From Solirubrobacteraceae bacterium (lineage in GTDB: Bacteria > Actinomycetota > Thermoleophilia > Solirubrobacterales > Solirubrobacteraceae): 64,000 nucleotides of DNA. This document shows positions 60,190 to 64,000 of the stretch, one piece after another. The stretch is taken from positions 26,836-90,835 of the forward strand of contig JANWLE010000063.1 of the NCBI GenBank assembly GCA_025451035.1, in the 5' to 3' direction. The position numbers were made by a program, and so were the translations under genes. The notes beneath the pieces were generated by a model. It ran no database searches. It had not been told where the DNA came from and was given only the letters and a program-made list of their open reading frames with translations. Numbering within the stretch: position 1 is the stretch's first letter; every line of letters starts with the position of its first letter.

Positions 60190-60942
60190 TCAGTCTGTCC
60201 CAGTGCTCGTCACCCCCGTGGCGCTCGGTAGCTCAGACGGCGCAGCGCCCTGAAGCTGGTGTCGCACAGTGTGCTCCACAAGCTTGCCGTCGCGTAGCGC
60301 GCAGCGTCTATCGGCTCCGGCTGCTGCGTCTGCGTCGTGAGTGACCAGCAGAACACTCGCGCCGGTCTCGCGCGCAATGTTGTGGAGGAGGTTGACCACA
60401 TGTCTGCTTCTTGCGCTGTCTAGGTTGCCGGTTGGCTCATCGGCGAGAATCAACTGCGGATCGGCTACCAGCGCGCGCGCGATCGCGACGCGCTGGCGCT
60501 CTCCGCCGGACAGCTCCGCGGGCGTGTGCTTGAGCCGATCGCCGAGGCCGACGCGCTCTAGCCAACTCGCCGCCTGCCTGCAGGCCTCGCGCATACCCAC
60601 CCCGCCCAGCAGCAGCTTCATCGAGGCGTTCTCGACGGCCGAGACACGAGGCATTAGGTGCGGGTTCTGGTAGATGAATCCGATGTTTCGTCGCAGGTGC
60701 TCCGAAGCATCCTGCTCGGACAGGGAGGACACCTCTCGTCCCTGGTAGCGGATTACGCCGCGCTCGGGTTTCAGTAGAGCCGCGATGAGCAGCAGTAGCG
60801 TTGTCTTGCCGGACCCGCTCGGCCCGTGCAGGGCGACCATTTCGCCCTTGTTGACCGTCAAGCTCACTCCATCGACGGCCCTGACGTTCTCGCCAGGGCC
60901 TCGATAGTGCTTGACGACATGGTCAAGCTCAAGTGTGACCAA
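60190..60942 (-). CDS. ABC transporter ATP-binding protein (MacB/LolD-like)
   Basis: GPSGSGKTTLLLLIAAL, LSGGERQRVAIARAL, LILADEPTGNLDS, LLVTHD. Confidence 0.95.
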   Translation of the reverse strand: MVTLELDHVVKHYRGPGENVRAVDGVSLTVNKGEMVALHGPSGSGKTTLLLLIAALLKPERGVIRYQGREVSSLSEQDASEHLRRNIGFIYQNPHLMPRVSAVENASMKLLLGGVGMREACRQAASWLERVGLGDRLKHTPAELSGGERQRVAIARALVADPQLILADEPTGNLDSARSRHVVNLLHNIARETGASVLLVTHDADAAAGADRRCALRDGKLVEHTVRHQLQGAAPSELPSATGVTSTGTD

Positions 60943-60996
60943 GGCGATTCTCCAGATCGTTTTGGGGTGTGAGCGGGGTTGGGGAGCGCCGCTCCA

Positions 60997-61698
60997 TCAG
61001 GCCGGGCGACGCAACGGCACTACCGATGCCAACTCGGGCGCGAGACTGCCATGCAGCTCACCATCGCTTAGCGACAACGCCCGGTCAGCGCCAGCAAGCG
61101 CCGTCGTCTCGCCTGTGCTCATGAGGACCGCGATGTGTTCGTCGGCGAGCGAACGCACCAAGAGCAGGATCTCGTCGCGGTCGAGCAGGTCCACCCCCTT
61201 TGTCGGCTCATCTATGACCAACAGGGATGGCTGCAACGTGAGTGCGCGCGCGATCATCACGCGCACCGACTCAGCGGCATCGAGCTCGTGGGCCCGCATT
61301 ACCCCGCAATGCTCTGCGCTCGTGCGCTCCAACGCGGTCCATGCGCGCTGCTTAGCCTTGCTTCTCCTGACGCCCCGCGCTAGCTGCGTGACTATCAGCT
61401 GCTCGAGCAGCGCGCCTTCCTGGCTGCCGCGAAAAGACTGCCAGCAGTAACCGATCTTTCCCCCGAGCAGGTCCGCCGAACGGGTCGAGAGATTGCGTCC
61501 TTCAAACCGCACCATCCCGTTATCCGGCGCGTCGATGCCGGCTGCGATCCGGAGCAGTGTCGATCGGCCGGAACGGCGTCGCCCCCATACGGCGACGAGC
61601 TCGCCTGTGTGTATCTCAAGCGAAGCGTTGTGCAACACGACGTGCTCGCTCGAGTCGCCGTAGCGCTTGCTGACACGGTCGAGCTCAAGCAGGCTCAT
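60997..61698 (-). CDS. Degenerate ABC ATP-binding protein
   Basis: Walker A GRRRSGRST, signature LDAAES, Walker B LLVIDEPTKGVD, H-loop position STGE. Confidence 0.88.
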   Translation of the reverse strand: MSLLELDRVSKRYGDSSEHVVLHNASLEIHTGELVAVWGRRRSGRSTLLRIAAGIDAPDNGMVRFEGRNLSTRSADLLGGKIGYCWQSFRGSQEGALLEQLIVTQLARGVRRSKAKQRAWTALERTSAEHCGVMRAHELDAAESVRVMIARALTLQPSLLVIDEPTKGVDLLDRDEILLLVRSLADEHIAVLMSTGETTALAGADRALSLSDGELHGSLAPELASVVPLRRPA

Positions 61699-62288
61699 CG
61701 TCGTCCGTTGCGCCCTTCCAAGAGGGCCTTGAACTCTCGGCGGGCGTACTCAATCCACGGCAACTTCGCTTCCATGGCCAGTCGCTCGTCCTCGGACGCG
61801 AGCCTACTGGCCACGTTTGCCGCGGCCTCGGGCGCCTTGGCATCCGCTGAATGCGGAGGCGTCTTGACCGCGCTCTCGAGGCAAAGCTGCTCGTAGCGGT
61901 CGATGACCGCCAAAGCGGCCTGTGGATCGAGAGCCGCGAGTTCACGCGCGAACAGACGCGTGCGCCTACGATCCTCGCTGACTTGCGCGATCAACCGATC
62001 TTGATAGCGGCGCACACCCTCGTCGGTAGCCCTGTAGTGCAGCTTCGGCTGCCGCACAGCACTGCCCTGAGCTGCGCTTGTCACGACCTCTTCGATCAGG
62101 CCGCGGCGCACCAATGCGTCCAGTGCGTTGTAAATCTGCGAAGCGCTGCTCAGGGTGAGCAGCTCCCCGTAGGTTCGTTCAAATCGCTGCACGAGCTCGT
62201 AGCCGTAGCTGGGCCGCTCGATCATCAGCCCCAAGAGCGCCCAGTTGACCGGAGAACGCATCTCGGCAGCACTCCCCACCCTAATCAT
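61695..62288 (-). CDS. PadR-family transcriptional regulator
   Basis: RSPVNWALLGLMIERPSYGYELVQRFERTYGELLTLSSASQIYNALDALVRRGLIEEV wHTH; start MIRVGSAAEM at 62288. Confidence 0.88.
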   Translation of the reverse strand: MIRVGSAAEMRSPVNWALLGLMIERPSYGYELVQRFERTYGELLTLSSASQIYNALDALVRRGLIEEVVTSAAQGSAVRQPKLHYRATDEGVRRYQDRLIAQVSEDRRRTRLFARELAALDPQAALAVIDRYEQLCLESAVKTPPHSADAKAPEAAANVASRLASEDERLAMEAKLPWIEYARREFKALLEGRNGRR

Positions 62289-62343
62289 GCTCCCCTCCCA
62301 TCTTGTCGCCAAGCGTACAAAAGACGCAAGAACATTCACAAGA

Positions 62344-62355
62344 TAGAACCTTCTA
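62344..62355. promoter_or_regulatory. Repeated palindromic element, copy 1 (TAGAACCTTCTA), in the padR upstream region
   Basis: Shared context ATTCACAAGATAGAACCTTCTA. Confidence 0.7.
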
Positions 62356-62703
62356 GTAAATAGAGCAAGCCCTGTCCCGGCCAGCTGTGCGGATGCTCTC
62401 CTGCGGGTTCTCCTAGCTGACGCCGTCGCTCGCGAAGGCCCGCTGCGTGCAGCTATCTGGCGCGCGGGTCTCACGAGGGGCATATCCCTCGCGGTCAATC
62501 CGGGGTCTAGATTATTAGGAGGGGGCAGTAAGGAGCAACTGCTCGCCCAACGCTAAGACTTGCAGGCGACGGGGCATGGCGATATGCGCTGGCACGCGCG
62601 GAGTAAGTGCTAGAGTGAAAACGCGCCGACGCCAAACAGTCGGTGATGACTAGCAGGGCGTGACACCAGCAGGAAGAGGGGGCTACGGTGTCGCTGGGTA
62701 CTC

Positions 62704-62727
62704 GCAAAGTAGAACCTTCTAGTTTGC
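62704..62727. promoter_or_regulatory. Repeated palindromic element, copy 2, extended palindrome GCAAA-G-TAGAA-CC-TTCTA-G-TTTGC
   Basis: Core TAGAACCTTCTA at 62710-62721; context ACTCGCAAAG conserved with the other copies. Confidence 0.7.
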
Positions 62728-62817
62728 GGATTGTCACGTACGACCTAAGTGACGATCATCTGCGCGCGCAGGTGTGAAGGTCGTCGGGCGGGGTCACGGG
62801 TCTTATTGTGGTCATGA

Positions 62818-63111
62818 CAAGCTTGGAAGGTCGATTTCAAGCTTGCCCGCTAAGCAAAAGCTTCGCGGGTCCGATGGCTTCGAAGGCCGGCGTAACAGCA
62901 GTTTTTGTTTTTAGACGATTTGAGTCACGCACTCTCAGCTTTGAGAGTGCGGGCACCCTCCCTCGTTACGTCCCAACGCGCGATGGACGGGTACCGACTC
63001 AACCTTGAGCACTCCTCACCTACCTCTCCGGCAGTGCTCAAGGAGGCTGAGATCGCATAGCGATATCTAGCCTCAGAGGTGCCGCGCCCTCCCACACGGG
63101 CGCGGCACCTC
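62818..63111. ncRNA. Candidate structured non-coding region A (hairpin array); strand undetermined
   Basis: Hairpins 62846-62869, 62928-62951 (10-bp stem), 63003-63043 (11-bp stem, 19-nt pyrimidine-rich loop), 63043-63074 (imperfect), 63076-63111 (14-bp stem GAGGTGCCGCGCCC/GGGCGCGGCACCTC). Confidence 0.4.
62860..62874 (+). repeat. 15-nt direct repeat GCTTCGCGGGTCCGA, copy 1
   Basis: Exact match to 63649-63663; both copies form the 3' arm of a hairpin. Confidence 0.7.
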
Positions 63112-63374
63112 CCCTCTACGTGACGACGAGGGCCGCGTCAGTCCTAACCGCCCGGTTCCTCTCGCGCGCCTACGAGTCGCGTGATACAAAGAAAGCTGGC
63201 AGAGATAACCGTTACACGCTACGATAAAACGCCAAGGCTTATCGACAACGAGTCAATAAGCCGTTTGCTCCCTGCCCGCCGCCAACATGGGCTCGTAAAG
63301 TTATGCAGGTCCCGACCAGGGCGGAGTCATCGTGGAGCGGGCACGCAGTGCAAGGGCCCGGACTACTCACAAAC

Positions 63375-63386
63375 TAGAACCTTCTA
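63375..63386. promoter_or_regulatory. Repeated palindromic element, copy 3 (TAGAACCTTCTA)
   Basis: Context ACTCACAAACTAGAACCTTCTA. Confidence 0.7.
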
Positions 63387-63611
63387 CGTTCGGGATTGAT
63401 ATGCCGGGCCCCCGGCAGGATTATCTCTCCAGCATGAGTTGGGGAGAGGTTACGGGGGTGCTGGTGACGTACCCGAGGCGCTCGTGTCTCGTGGCTGCGC
63501 ACCGCACAGGTTCCTCTTCCTGAGAGACAAAAGCCGGAGAGGATATTTAGGGTTATAGCCTGTGAGCAGGCATACCGGGTGCTCAGCTGCGGTGGTAACA
63601 CTGTGGTTGGG

Positions 63612-63810
63612 GGCGAAGCCTTCGGCTTCGCCTGTCCGCGAAGCTCGCGCTTCGCGGGTCCGAGATTTTCAAGGGCGTCGCCGATAGGCACGCCGTGGTA
63701 ACTGTTGTACTCCAGCCGCGTCGAAGAGAGCGGCGGGGAGGTATAGAACAAGGAGGGATCTCAGCGAGATCCTGTGCTCACTTTTTGTGCCGGACGCGAT
63801 AGCGTCCGGC
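63612..63810. ncRNA. Candidate structured non-coding region B (hairpin array); strand undetermined
   Basis: Perfect 9-bp hairpins 63612-63632, 63636-63657, 63789-63810 and a 7-bp hairpin 63756-63772. Confidence 0.4.
63649..63663 (+). repeat. 15-nt direct repeat GCTTCGCGGGTCCGA, copy 2
   Basis: Exact match to 62860-62874. Confidence 0.7.
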
Positions 63811-64000
63811 GGTGCAGTTATGGTAACTATCAGAGTTTTTGCTCAGCCATCCCGAAGTGGTTAGGCGTGAGCTTGTGAGACGAGCAGGAAGTCTTGGATG
63901 ACGCCCTGTGGTGACTTCAATATTTATTGTTTCTAAGGCTGGATGCCTGATCTTTCAATTTTTCAATCTTTCTGTTTCTTTTTCCTGACACATTGCAATC

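Noticed and set aside
62507-63751. Small ORFs (60-125 aa) in the right-end gap
   Set aside because: No recognisable motifs, they overlap hairpins and each other; not reported as CDS
63841-63910. AAGTGGTTAGGCG string resembling a tRNA D-arm
   Set aside because: No T-arm (GGTTCGA) or acceptor pairing found nearby

Overview
High-GC actinobacterial chromosomal window; gene content and style suggest Thermoleophilia/Solirubrobacterales, which is an inference. Most of it is dense housekeeping gene content: rpsF/ssb, an otsA-treT trehalose pair, thiL, a lone infA, a class A PBP, pyrE, dtd, galT, a tetrapyrrole plus cytochrome-c maturation cluster (siroheme dehydrogenase, ccmABCD-like, hemA, hemC, cobA-hemD), rarA, a peptide ABC importer with an M20 peptidase, an FtsH-like protease, mce, ychF, SpoIID, two aldehyde dehydrogenases, an HD-GYP protein and two tRNAs (Arg-CCT, Phe-GAA). 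The most unusual part is the right end, about 54.9-64 kb. A PadR-type regulator, a motif-degenerate ABC ATPase, a canonical ABC ATPase, a large FtsX-type permease and a DUF2600/YtpB-like (terpene-synthase-like) protein form a minus-strand operon. Upstream lies about 1.7 kb without convincing ORFs. It carries three copies of a conserved element (AYTCRCAARnTAGAACCTTCTA, core palindrome TAGAA-CC-TTCTA), one of them in the padR promoter region, and about ten near-perfect hairpins, suggesting structured ncRNA(s) possibly co-regulated with the operon. Several proteins look like pseudo-enzymes or re-purposed domains: a Cys-less ALDH, an M28-like protein without its metal/catalytic residues, a degenerate ABC ATPase, and an HD-GYP protein with a B12-like domain lacking the ligand His. 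There is also a helicase with an acidic insert before Walker A and probable non-canonical CTG and ATT start codons. All family calls come from reading motifs by eye; no database search was run.
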